Source: Youngiibacter multivorans
GTDB taxonomy: Bacteria; Bacillota; Clostridia; Clostridiales; Clostridiaceae
Assembly (NCBI RefSeq): GCF_017873395.1
Contig: NZ_JAGGKC010000011.1
Location: forward strand, 50,473 to 114,472
DNA: 64,000 nucleotides
Direction of reading: 5' to 3'
Part shown: positions 36,546 to 43,788 of the stretch, piece after piece
Numbering within the stretch: the stretch's first letter is position 1
How the letters are laid out: each line of letters begins with the position of its first letter
The notes under the pieces: model-generated
What the model saw: the letters and a program-made list of their open reading frames with translations, nothing else
What the model was told of the DNA's origin: nothing
The model's database searches: none
Made by a program: the position numbers and the translations under genes

Positions 36546-37352
36546 TTATTTTACCGGAGACTTTTCAGCGACAAGCACGTATGAGAGCGGAAGTCCTTTA
36601 TCCTCAAGAGATGAGAACATGCCTCCGGCGATGTCCCTTTCATACTCCTTCAGCCTTACTGCATAAAGCCCGCTGTCTGACATGGCGTTTATTATGCTGC
36701 CTAAAGTATGCTGGAAGGACGTAAATGTTTTGGAAGAGTATTCCCTGCCCGTCATGTAGTTCATTCCGGAGTTGTCAACCCATGGCTCATCCTTGAAATA
36801 TGAGTTCTTGATCCTGTTCGGTTCCTCTTCATCAAAGTTTTCTTCTCCCTTTACAGCAAGCAAGCCGCAGAACGGATGCATCTCATGTATGAAGAGCACG
36901 CCGTTCTCCTTTAGACAGGACGATATCTTCCTGAAGAAGGGATGGAGATCCCTGAACCAGGTCAGGGCTCCTATCGTAACAAGTCCATAGTCAAAGGAAT
37001 CATTATGCTCATCCCCGATCTCAAGTATGTCAGTCTCGATAAAGAAGCATGGCAAACCAAGCTCATCTGCAAAGGAATTGGCAGCCTTCACCATGTTGGA
37101 TGCAATGTCAAAGCCTGTACCCCTCTCAAGGCCGAGCTTCGAAAGGTTCAGAAGCTCCCTTCCATTGTTCGAACAGAACTGTGCAGCGGTCTTTCCCTTA
37201 AAATCGTACTTCTTCATTTCGAAAAGAAGCTCCGGATCAAGATATGGAAACTCTTCCTCACTAAGCCTTGCGATAAGGTCCCTGTCATAATCCTGCCTTC
37301 TGTTGTCATATGCCTCTTCCCAGGCTTCCTTGTTTTTACCCCTGTAGTCCAT
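36546..37352 (-). CDS. Class I SAM-dependent methyltransferase
   Basis: 268 residues from the ATG at 37352, six bases after GAGGAAGG. A SAM-binding fold is indicated by AAQFCSNNGRELL (motif I region), GFDIASNMV, and FDYGLVTIGALTWF with the following GVLFIHEMHPF. It occupies the rplL-rpoB gap where Bacillus has the RsmC-like ybxB, but its sequence is a generic small-molecule type and not obviously RsmC. Substrate unknown. An AT-rich possible -10 (TATAAT) lies upstream, with no clear -35. Confidence 0.75.
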   Translation of the reverse strand: MDYRGKNKEAWEEAYDNRRQDYDRDLIARLSEEEFPYLDPELLFEMKKYDFKGKTAAQFCSNNGRELLNLSKLGLERGTGFDIASNMVKAANSFADELGLPCFFIETDILEIGDEHNDSFDYGLVTIGALTWFRDLHPFFRKISSCLKENGVLFIHEMHPFCGLLAVKGEENFDEEEPNRIKNSYFKDEPWVDNSGMNYMTGREYSSKTFTSFQHTLGSIINAMSDSGLYAVRLKEYERDIAGGMFSSLEDKGLPLSYVLVAEKSPVK

Positions 37353-37442
37353 GGTGCACCTTCCTCTAGGATTTCGTAATTCGATTATACCGCCACAAGG
37401 AGGCAAATTCCCCATTCTCTCTTAAATTTACAGAAAATGCAC

Positions 37443-37478
37443 AAAAAAAAAACAGGAGCAGGATGTTCATCCTGCTCC
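37443..37478 (-). terminator. Terminator after rplL
   Basis: GGAGCAGGAT-N4-ATCCTGCTCC (37455-37478), then a run of nine or more Ts on the minus strand. It lies 11 bp after the rplL stop codon and separates rplJL from the following methyltransferase gene. Confidence 0.9.
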
Positions 37479-37489
37479 ATGCTCCGAAA

Positions 37490-37861
37490 TTACTTAACTT
37501 CTACTGAAGCTCCAACTTCTGTAAGCTTAGCCTTCATAGCCTCAGCCTCGTCCTTTGTAGCGCCTTCCTTAACTGGCTTTGGTGCTCCATCAACGAGTTC
37601 CTTAGCTTCCTTGAGTCCAAGTCCTGTAAGCTCTCTTACAACCTTGATAACCTTGATCTTCTCAGATCCTGCTGCTGTAAGGATTACGTCGAACTCAGTC
37701 TTCTCCTCAACTACAGCTGCCTCAGCAACTGCTCCTGCTGCTGCAACTGGTGCTGCTGCGGATACTCCGAACTCCTCTTCACATGCCTTTACGAGCTCGT
37801 TAAGCTCGAGAACTGTCATTTCCTTGATTGCTGCAATTATTTCTTCCCTTGATATTGCCAT
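37490..37861 (-). CDS. rplL: 50S ribosomal protein L7/L12
   Basis: Stalk protein that recruits translation GTPases. 123 residues from the ATG after GGAGG. An N-terminal dimerisation domain (SREEIIAAIKEMTVLELNELV), an alanine-rich hinge (AAAPVAAAGAVAEAA) and the C-terminal domain (KIKVIKVVRELTGLGLKEA) are all visible. It lies 62 bp after rplJ and is followed by a strong terminator. Confidence 0.98.
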   Translation of the reverse strand: MAISREEIIAAIKEMTVLELNELVKACEEEFGVSAAAPVAAAGAVAEAAVVEEKTEFDVILTAAGSEKIKVIKVVRELTGLGLKEAKELVDGAPKPVKEGATKDEAEAMKAKLTEVGASVEVK

Positions 37862-37923
37862 TATTGACACCTCCGTGTTTATTCGAAAAATTTGTTTGTC
37901 AGGCCGTTAGCCCGACCATCTGG

Positions 37924-38427
37924 TTACTCAGCCGAAACCGCGCCCTTGCTCTCAGCAACTGCATTGAGCATGTATACAAGGTTCGACAATGGGGATTTGA
38001 TGCTTCCGAGGAACTTTCCGATGAGGATTTCCTTGGATGGGATTGTAGCGAGCATCTTTACGCCGTCCGCATCAAGTACGGATCCGTCTACATATGCCGC
38101 CTTGAGCTCAAGCTTCTTGCTTTCCTTAGCGAAGTCGCTGAGGAGCTTTGCTGCCAAAGTCTCGTTCTCATAGCCGAAAGCTATTGAAACCGGTCCTTCA
38201 AGATACGGATCAAGTCCTTCGATGTTAAGGGACTTAGCCGCCCTTGCAACAAGAGTGTTCTTATAGACCTTGTAGTCTATACCTGAATCTCTCAGCTTCT
38301 TTCTGAGAGCTGTATCCTGCTCGACAGTTATTCCCTGATATGTTACAAGGACAACTGATTTCGCCTTTCCAAGCTTCTCGGCAATCTCATTGACTTTGAC
38401 TTCCTTGACCTGCTTGTTCTTGTTCAC
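37924..38427 (-). CDS. rplJ: 50S ribosomal protein L10
   Basis: Anchors L7/L12 dimers to the stalk base and, as the L10-L12 complex, represses its own mRNA. The 167-residue frame begins MNKNKQVKEVKVNEIAEKLG and has the rRNA-binding N-terminal domain followed by the long C-terminal helix. It has its own promoter and an L10 leader upstream (38476-38589). Confidence 0.97.
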   Translation of the reverse strand: MNKNKQVKEVKVNEIAEKLGKAKSVVLVTYQGITVEQDTALRKKLRDSGIDYKVYKNTLVARAAKSLNIEGLDPYLEGPVSIAFGYENETLAAKLLSDFAKESKKLELKAAYVDGSVLDADGVKMLATIPSKEILIGKFLGSIKSPLSNLVYMLNAVAESKGAVSAE

Positions 38428-38475
38428 TGTGTGTCCACCTCCTTACAGCATTGAAACTGCAATCTCGTAAATAAG

Positions 38476-38589
38476 AAAGGTCTTTCCGCAGACGGAAAGA
38501 CCTTTTGAAATCAATCTTCAAAGTCCTCGGTCGGATTTATGGGAATTTCCCTACCTACTGTCTACGGAATGGCTATTCATTTCTTTAAC
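38476..38589 (-). ncRNA. Ribosomal protein L10 leader
   Basis: The transcript carries the L10-leader landmarks CCGTAGACAGTAGGT and CCGACCGAGGACTTTG in the right order. They are followed by a 13-bp hairpin (38476-38505, AAAGGTCTTTCCG with its complement, loop of four) that resembles an attenuator with a weak T-rich tail. In known systems the L10-L12 complex binds such leaders to control rplJL. Confidence 0.88.
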
Positions 38590-38595
38590 GGTAGT

Positions 38596-38625
38596 ATATT
38601 ACCATCTTCGCCGTGACTTTGTCAA
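38596..38625 (-). promoter_or_regulatory. Promoter of rplJ-rplL
   Basis: Minus strand TTGACA (38620-38625), 18 bases, TAATAT (38596-38601). The start would fall at the 5' end of the L10 leader. It lies just after the rplA stop codon. Confidence 0.75.
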
Positions 38626-38631
38626 CAGTTT

Positions 38632-39321
38632 TTAGTCAAGAACCTTTACAGGATTTATCTTTACTCCAGGTCCCATTGTTGAGGAAACTGAAACTGACTT
38701 TATGTACTGTCCCTTCGCTGCAGCGGGCTTTGCCTTTACAACGGCTTCCATCAGGGCCTTGAAGTTCTGTCCGAGCTTCTCGTTCCCGAAGGACTTCTTT
38801 CCGATTGGAACGTGGATTATAGCAGTCTTGTCGACTCTGTACTCCACCTTACCGGCCTTGATATCAGATAATGCCTTAGCTACATCAAATGTTACTGTTC
38901 CAGACTTCGGGTTCGGCATGAGACCCTTTGGTCCAAGAACTCTTCCGAGCCTACCCACGACTCCCATCATATCCGGAGTTGCTACAACAACTTCGAAGTC
39001 GAACCAGTTCTCCTTCTGAATCTTGTCGAGGTACTCCTCAGCTCCAACATAGTCTGCTCCTGCATCTATAGCTTCCTGTGCCTTTGCTCCCTTTGCGAAA
39101 ACAAGAACCCTTACGGTCTTTCCTGTTCCGTTTGGAAGGACAACTGCGCCTCTGACCTGCTGGTCAGCGTGTCTTGGATCTACTCCAAGCTTTACGTGAA
39201 GCTCTATTGTCTCGTCAAATTTAGCCTTTGCTGTCTTTATAGCGAGGTCAAGTGCCTCACCAGGTGTGTAAAGTGCCTGCCTGTCTATGAGCTTGGCGCT
39301 TTCTACATAATTCTTTCCCAT
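38632..39321 (-). CDS. rplA: 50S ribosomal protein L1
   Basis: L1 forms the mobile stalk and is a known translational repressor of rplKA. The 229-residue frame begins MGKNYVESAKLIDRQALYTP. It contains the two-domain core (VLPNGTGKTVRVLVFAKG, MPNPKSGTVTFDVAKALSD, YRVDKTAIIHVPIGK). It lies 59 bp after rplK. Confidence 0.98.
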   Translation of the reverse strand: MGKNYVESAKLIDRQALYTPGEALDLAIKTAKAKFDETIELHVKLGVDPRHADQQVRGAVVLPNGTGKTVRVLVFAKGAKAQEAIDAGADYVGAEEYLDKIQKENWFDFEVVVATPDMMGVVGRLGRVLGPKGLMPNPKSGTVTFDVAKALSDIKAGKVEYRVDKTAIIHVPIGKKSFGNEKLGQNFKALMEAVVKAKPAAAKGQYIKSVSVSSTMGPGVKINPVKVLD

Positions 39322-39380
39322 CTTAATTTTGCCTCCTTCGTGGTTTTAACGGTTTTTACCTCCCACCTGTTCCGGTAAGA

Positions 39381-39806
39381 TTATTCAACGATAGTAACGC
39401 CCATGCTCCTTGCTGTGCCTTCGATCATGCTCATCGCAGTCTCTATGGTTGCAGCGTTAAGGTCAGGCATCTTAGTTTCTGCGATCTGCCTCACTTGTTC
39501 CTTGGTGAGCTTTGCCACCTTGGTCTTGTTTGGAACTCCTGAACCACTTTCGATTCCAACAGCCTTCTTTATGAGGACTGCTGCAGGTGGTGTCTTGAGT
39601 ATGAAGCTGAATGATCTGTCCTGGTAGACAGTGATAACGACAGGTATGATATATCCTACCTTGTCAGCTGTCCTAGCGTTGAATTCCTTACAGAATCCCA
39701 TGATGTTGACACCGTGCTGTCCAAGTGCTGGTCCAACCGGTGGTGCTGGAGTAGCCTTTCCTGCTGGGAGCTGTAACTTGATCATTCCCGTAACTTTCTT
39801 TGCCAT
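39381..39806 (-). CDS. rplK: 50S ribosomal protein L11
   Basis: L11 with 23S rRNA forms the GTPase-associated centre, is needed for RelA activation in stringent response and binds thiostrepton. 141 residues from the ATG after AGGAGG, beginning MAKKVTGMIKLQLPAGKATP. The proline-rich N-domain and the C-terminal RNA-binding domain (MPDLNAATIETAMSMIEGT) are present. An L1-type leader hairpin lies just upstream. Confidence 0.97.
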   Translation of the reverse strand: MAKKVTGMIKLQLPAGKATPAPPVGPALGQHGVNIMGFCKEFNARTADKVGYIIPVVITVYQDRSFSFILKTPPAAVLIKKAVGIESGSGVPNKTKVAKLTKEQVRQIAETKMPDLNAATIETAMSMIEGTARSMGVTIVE

Positions 39807-39826
39807 GAGTTTTTTCCTCCTATACT

Positions 39827-39857
39827 GTGGTAGAATGCGGACCTTTGGTCCTCCCAC
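39827..39857 (-). promoter_or_regulatory. Likely L1-binding leader upstream of rplK
   Basis: The message reads GTGGGAGGACC-AAA-GGTCC-...-CCAC, so GTGG pairs with CCAC around an inner GGACC/GGTCC stem (39839-39851). A GTGGGAGG-type hairpin directly before rplK-rplA is the known L1 autoregulation target in bacteria. The assignment rests on position and this pattern. Confidence 0.55.
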
Positions 39858-39884
39858 TTATTAAGACCCGCAGGTCAAAAAAGC

Positions 39885-40409
39885 TTAGTAGATTTTCTCG
39901 ATCTGGTTGAATTCGAGCTCTGCCGGAGTTGACCTTCCGAACATTTCGATTTCGACCTTGACCTTCTTCTTGTCCTTGTTGATTTCCCTGATAGTAGCCG
40001 GGAAACCCTTGAATGGCGCAGTAGTTATCCTGACGCTCTCGCCCACTGCAAGGTCTATCTTCGGGGTAGCTTCCACTATTCCCATTGACTTTACCTCTTC
40101 GTTCGTTAGCGGAACAGGATTGTTTGACTTTGCGCCGACGAAGCCGGTGACTCCCCTGGTGTTTCTTACTATATACCAGGATTCTTCGGTCATGACCATC
40201 TTCACCAGGACATAGCCTGGGAATTTCTTCTTGAGGACGACCTTTTCCTTGTCATCCTTGCGTTCGATGACTTCTTCCATAGGAACTTCAACACCCTGCA
40301 AAAGATGACCTAGGTTTCTGTTTTCGATTGCCTTTTCAAGGTTGACCTTCACCTTGTTCTCATAACCCGAGTATGTATGAACAACATACCATCTTGCCTT
40401 TTCTTCCAT
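39885..40409 (-). CDS. nusG: Transcription termination/antitermination protein NusG
   Basis: Binds the RNA polymerase clamp and modulates pausing and termination. 174 residues with the NGN domain (ARWYVVHTYSGYENKVKVNLE) and a C-terminal KOW domain (VGESVRITTAPFKGFPATI). It lies between secE and rplK in the conserved order. Confidence 0.97.
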   Translation of the reverse strand: MEEKARWYVVHTYSGYENKVKVNLEKAIENRNLGHLLQGVEVPMEEVIERKDDKEKVVLKKKFPGYVLVKMVMTEESWYIVRNTRGVTGFVGAKSNNPVPLTNEEVKSMGIVEATPKIDLAVGESVRITTAPFKGFPATIREINKDKKKVKVEIEMFGRSTPAELEFNQIEKIY

Positions 40410-40464
40410 AGAAAATGCGGAGCAGGATGGATATCCGCCCCTTTCCTCCTTCCTTGATTCAAAC

Positions 40465-40665
40465 TTAAATGTTCAAAAGGAAATTTGTCAGGAGATTCTC
40501 AAAAAGGAGATCTGATACAGCGATCAAGACCATATAAATGGTGCATATGACCACTACTGCAGTCAAGGCCTTTTTGACTTCCTCCTGGGAGGGCCAGGTT
40601 ATCCTCTTGAATTCTCTTTTGACTTCCTTTAGGAAGTTCAAAAATCCTTTGTCGTTAGAAGCCAT
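40465..40665 (-). CDS. secE: Preprotein translocase subunit SecE
   Basis: 66 residues from the ATG at 40665, nine bases after AAGGAT. A short amphipathic N-terminal part (NFLKEVKREFKRITWPSQEEV) is followed by a single membrane helix, the minimal Gram-positive SecE. It is a partner of SecY (4281-5558). In order with rpmG and nusG. Confidence 0.95.
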   Translation of the reverse strand: MASNDKGFLNFLKEVKREFKRITWPSQEEVKKALTAVVVICTIYMVLIAVSDLLFENLLTNFLLNI

Positions 40666-40688
40666 GAAATTCACATCCTTAGTCCAGC

Positions 40689-40838
40689 TTACTTAGTTTC
40701 TTTATGAACCGTATGCTTGTGGCAGAACTTGCAGTACTTGCTCATCTCGAGTCTTTCGGGATTGTTCTTCTTGTTCTTCATAGTGTCATAGTTTCTCTGC
40801 TTGCACTCTGTGCATGCCAAAGTCATCCTAACTCTCAC
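40689..40838 (-). CDS. rpmG: 50S ribosomal protein L33, zinc-binding form
   Basis: 49 residues from a GTG start (MRVRMTLACTECKQRNYDT) preceded by GGAGG at nine bases. Two CXXC pairs (CTEC, CKFC) bind zinc. It heads the rpmG-secE-nusG-rplKA transcript. Confidence 0.95.
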   Translation of the reverse strand: MRVRMTLACTECKQRNYDTMKNKKNNPERLEMSKYCKFCHKHTVHKETK

Positions 40839-40909
40839 CTTTGTGCACCTCCGTACCTCATATATTTTGAACATGATAATAGACCCCGTGGGTAGGGTAT
40901 TACTAAGTT

Positions 40910-40938
40910 ACTTTATCACATAGGGTATTCCCTGTCAA
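40910..40938 (-). promoter_or_regulatory. Promoter of rpmG-secE-nusG-rplKA
   Basis: Minus strand TTGACA (40933-40938), 17 bases, TAAAGT (40910-40915), about 70 bp before the rpmG start. Confidence 0.72.
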
Positions 40939-41016
40939 CGAAAAAATACTCGTAATCAAGCACAAATTCATCGCCGCAAATTCAGTCATAGCCCAAATGC
41001 ACGGCTAAATCCACGC

Positions 41017-41042
41017 AAAAAGGACCGGATAAACCGGTCCTT
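41017..41042 (-). terminator. Terminator after tuf copy 2
   Basis: AGGACCGG-N5-CCGGTCCT stem (41020-41042 including one more pair), followed by TTTTTG on the minus strand, 8 bp after the stop codon. It isolates the tRNA-Thr-tuf transcript from rpmG. Confidence 0.82.
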
Positions 41043-41043
41043 A

Positions 41044-42265
41044 AATCTCTTATGCCTTTATTGTGGTAACGACGCCTGAACCTACGGTCCTTCCGCCTTC
41101 CCTTATAGCAAACCTGAGTCCCTCATCCATTGCGATCGGTGTGATCAGCTCAACATTCATGTCGATGTGGTCTCCAGGCATTACCATTTCCATTCCGTCA
41201 GGCAGCTTTATGCTTCCTGTTACGTCTGTGGTTCTGAAGTAGAACTGTGGCCTGTATCCGTCAAAGAACGGTGTATGCCTTCCGCCTTCTTCTTTCTTAA
41301 GTACGTATACCTGTCCTACGAACTTTGTGTGTGGCTTTACTGTTCCTGGCTTTGCAAGAACCTGGCCTCTTTCGATTTCAGATCTCTGTACTCCTCTAAG
41401 CAGTGCTCCTATGTTGTCGCCTGCCTGTGCGGAATCAAGAAGCTTTCTGAACATCTCCACGCCTGTGCAGACGGTCTTCTTCTTCTCCTCTGAAAGTCCT
41501 ACTATCTCAACTTCGTCGCCTACCTTGAGTATTCCGCTCTCAACTCTTCCTGTTGCAACGGTTCCTCTTCCTGTGATCGTGAATACGTCCTCTACAGGCA
41601 TAAGGAATGGCTTCTCTACGTTTCTTACCGGTGTAGGTATGTAGCTGTCTACTGCATCCATGAGGTCATTGATGCACTTTGTTGCTACTGGATCATCTGG
41701 GTTCTCAAGTGCCTTGAGTGCTGATCCTGCTATGATCGGTGTGTCATCGCCAGGGAAATCGTACTCGTCAAGCAGCTCTCTTACTTCCATCTCTACAAGC
41801 TCAAGAAGCTCTGCGTCATCTACCATGTCTGCCTTGTTGAGGAATACTACTATGTAGTTAACTCCAACTCTTGACGCAAGGAGTATGTGCTCCCTTGTCT
41901 GTGGCATCGGGCCGTCTGCTGCTGATACGACTAGGATCGCTCCGTCCATCTGTGCAGCTCCTGTGATCATGTTCTTGACATAGTCAGCATGGCCTGGGCA
42001 GTCAACATGCGCATAGTGCCTGTTGTCGGTCTCATACTCAACGTGTGCCGTGTTGATTGTGATTCCTCTTTCCTTTTCCTCTGGTGCCTTGTCTATCTCG
42101 TCATACTTTGTTGCCTGTGCAAATCCCTTCTTTGACAGTACTGTCGTTATTGCCGCTGTAAGGGTGGTCTTGCCGTGGTCGACGTGACCTATGGTTCCGA
42201 TATTTACATGAGGCTTGTTTCTCTCGAATTTTGCTTTTGCCATTCTTTGTTGATCCTCCTTGATA
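41044..42265 (-). repeat. tuf direct repeat, copy 2
   Basis: Matches 23939-25160 (1,222 bp) in every segment compared. The flanks differ completely: here a different terminator and a tRNA gene, there the str operon. That argues for two genuine loci and against an assembly duplicate. Confidence 0.9.
41050..42243 (-). CDS. tuf: Elongation factor Tu (copy 2, behind tRNA-Thr)
   Basis: 397 residues, identical in protein sequence to the copy at 23945 and with the same ribosome site. It lies 101 bp downstream of a tRNA-Thr gene and probably shares its transcript, recalling the thrT-tufB arrangement of E. coli. A terminator follows at 41017-41042. Two identical EF-Tu genes raise dosage for the most abundant translation factor. 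Confidence 0.97.
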   Translation of the reverse strand: MAKAKFERNKPHVNIGTIGHVDHGKTTLTAAITTVLSKKGFAQATKYDEIDKAPEEKERGITINTAHVEYETDNRHYAHVDCPGHADYVKNMITGAAQMDGAILVVSAADGPMPQTREHILLASRVGVNYIVVFLNKADMVDDAELLELVEMEVRELLDEYDFPGDDTPIIAGSALKALENPDDPVATKCINDLMDAVDSYIPTPVRNVEKPFLMPVEDVFTITGRGTVATGRVESGILKVGDEVEIVGLSEEKKKTVCTGVEMFRKLLDSAQAGDNIGALLRGVQRSEIERGQVLAKPGTVKPHTKFVGQVYVLKKEEGGRHTPFFDGYRPQFYFRTTDVTGSIKLPDGMEMVMPGDHIDMNVELITPIAMDEGLRFAIREGGRTVGSGVVTTIKA

Positions 42266-42344
42266 TAAATACTTTTTTATTGCCGATTTCAGTTCCTCAA
42301 TCAACGCATCCTGGTGTTCTCACACCCGACACCCGATTGAAATT

Positions 42345-42420
42345 TGGAGCCCATAAGCGGGATTGAACCGCTGACCTCCACCTTACCAAGGTGACGCTCT
42401 ACCGACTGAGCTATATGGGC
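42345..42420 (-). tRNA. tRNA-Thr (anticodon GGU)
   Basis: 76 nt including an encoded CCA end. Acceptor stem GCCCATA pairs with TATGGGC; the D arm has AGTCGGTAGA. The anticodon loop TTGGTAA has GGT at positions 34-36; the T arm has GGTTCAATCC. It reads ACC and ACU. It lies upstream of tuf, behind the promoter at 42439-42467. Confidence 0.93.
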
Positions 42421-42438
42421 AATTCGTTTACCTAGTAA

Positions 42439-42467
42439 ATATTACTAGAATCGATTGCCCTTGTCAA
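42439..42467 (-). promoter_or_regulatory. Promoter of tRNA-Thr-tuf
   Basis: Minus strand TTGACA (42462-42467), 17 bases, TAATAT (42439-42444). The -10 box overlaps the inverted repeat CTAGTAA-N3-TTACTAG (42432-42448), which could be an operator or part of the tRNA leader. Confidence 0.8.
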
Positions 42468-42501
42468 TACAAAATCTGAATTCCAGGAGCTTCCAATAAG
42501 C

Positions 42502-43128
42502 TCATCTGGCTCTGCTCCTCGACAGCTTCCTCCTGATCCTTTGGATTGCATTGTCTATGGCCTTTTCTTCCTTGCCTAGGCTCAATGCAATTCCCAGATA
42601 ACTCACCCCTGAAAGGTACTGGTTCAGAACCTTCAGTTCGAATTCAGACAGGCTCGACCCAATCTCTGAGTTCATTTCAGTTATGTTCTCGAGGCTTATG
42701 AACATGTCTTCAGGGTTGTCATTCACGGAAAATGGAATCATCTCGATAAGCGGCTTATCCCCCTCATCGCTGCCTGAAGGCTTGCTTAGCGACACATAGG
42801 TGTTGAGGGGTATGTGCTTTTGTCTTGTGGCTGTCTTGATTGCAGTCATAATCTGCCTTTTTATGCACATCTCCGCAAAAGTCCTGAAGGAGGCCTGCTT
42901 TTCCGAATTGTAGTCCCTGACAGCTTCATAAAGCCCGATCAGACCTTCCTGCTGGATGTCGTCATTGTCCGCACCAACGAGGAAATAGCCCCTGGCCTTG
43001 TTCCGGACCAGAGGATAGTACTTTTCCGTTATAAAATCGGAGGCAGCTTTGTCGCCCTTTTGTGCAAGAACTACAATTTCTTCATCAGGCATGGAACTGA
43101 ATTGGCGTGTACCTGTCGTCTCCCACAA
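42502..43128 (-). CDS. sigH: RNA polymerase sigma-H factor (sporulation onset)
   Basis: A sigma-70-family factor that drives entry into sporulation in Firmicutes. Region 2 contains GADNDDIQQEGLIGLYEAVRD-type residues and a core-binding helix, the linker has TRQKHIPLNTYVSLSKP, and region 4 ends IDNAIQRIRRKLSR. The TTG start at 43128 (208 residues) is used because AAAGGAGG lies eight bases upstream; a longer TTG frame has no site. It lies between yacP and the tRNA-Thr promoter, as in Bacillus where sigH precedes rpmG-secE. It shows the organism probably sporulates. Confidence 0.92.
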   Translation of the reverse strand: MWETTGTRQFSSMPDEEIVVLAQKGDKAASDFITEKYYPLVRNKARGYFLVGADNDDIQQEGLIGLYEAVRDYNSEKQASFRTFAEMCIKRQIMTAIKTATRQKHIPLNTYVSLSKPSGSDEGDKPLIEMIPFSVNDNPEDMFISLENITEMNSEIGSSLSEFELKVLNQYLSGVSYLGIALSLGKEEKAIDNAIQRIRRKLSRSRAR

Positions 43129-43194
43129 AGGAAAGCCCTCCTTTACCGCTGTTACCAAGATTATAGGCTTCAAATCCGTTCAAAGTCAAGGAAA

Positions 43195-43695
43195 TCAGCC
43201 ATCCCGGCGCATCTTCTCAAGCTTTTCGAGAGCACCCTCGTCGACTCTTTCTGCAAGCGTATGTCTGACTTTGTCCGAAAGCTCCCTTGTCTTTTCCCTG
43301 ATGCTTCTTTCCGCTTCCCTGTATTCAGCCCTGAACTCCTTTGAGCTCATCCTGGTTGCGCCTCTCCCGAATATTATCTGCTGCTCAAGGGAGTCAGAGG
43401 TCACAACAAGAACCTCCACTCGCTTGCCTATCTGGTCCACGCTGTGCTCAATGAATGCATCCGCCGTTTCCCCGTCCCTGGTAAATACGACCTCGACCCT
43501 ATCGAAGCTATCCCTTTTTTCACTTCCGCCAGCCACTCTGTGCGCATCGAAGACCACCACGACCCTGGAATCATAGAAGCTCCCGTAATTGACCATGAAC
43601 TCAATAAGCTTCTCCCTGGCAATCCCAAATTCAAGGTCCTTAAGCTCCTGCCAGGAGTTAATCACATTGTATCCATCTATGAAAACAGTCCGCAT
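43195..43695 (-). CDS. NYN-domain endoribonuclease-like protein YacP/Rae1
   Basis: 166 residues of the NYN (PIN-like) family. The N-terminal TVFIDGYNVINSW and VVVFDAHRVAGG supply acidic residues for a metal site. The homologue Rae1 in Bacillus cuts mRNA in the ribosomal A site. The ATG at 43695 is favoured by AGAGG eleven bases upstream; the GTG before it is too close. Positioned between rlmB and sigH, the conserved order. Confidence 0.85.
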   Translation of the reverse strand: MRTVFIDGYNVINSWQELKDLEFGIAREKLIEFMVNYGSFYDSRVVVVFDAHRVAGGSEKRDSFDRVEVVFTRDGETADAFIEHSVDQIGKRVEVLVVTSDSLEQQIIFGRGATRMSSKEFRAEYREAERSIREKTRELSDKVRHTLAERVDEGALEKLEKMRRDG

Positions 43696-43731
43696 ATCAG
43701 GCTTCACCTCTCAAATTCCTTATATATACAA

Positions 43732-43767
43732 GTATACAGGCCGTTTCTTAAAAAACAGCCTGTATAC
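43732..43767 (-). repeat. Hairpin in the rlmB-yacP spacer
   Basis: GTATACAGGC and its complement GCCTGTATAC flank an inner GTTT/AAAC pair: a long stem with a 7-base loop between two genes that are otherwise conserved neighbours. The minus-strand downstream sequence TTGTATATAT is a weak U-tract, so it may be a leaky terminator or attenuator in front of yacP. Confidence 0.6.
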
Positions 43768-43788
43768 AAAATCATTATTCTTTTAAAC

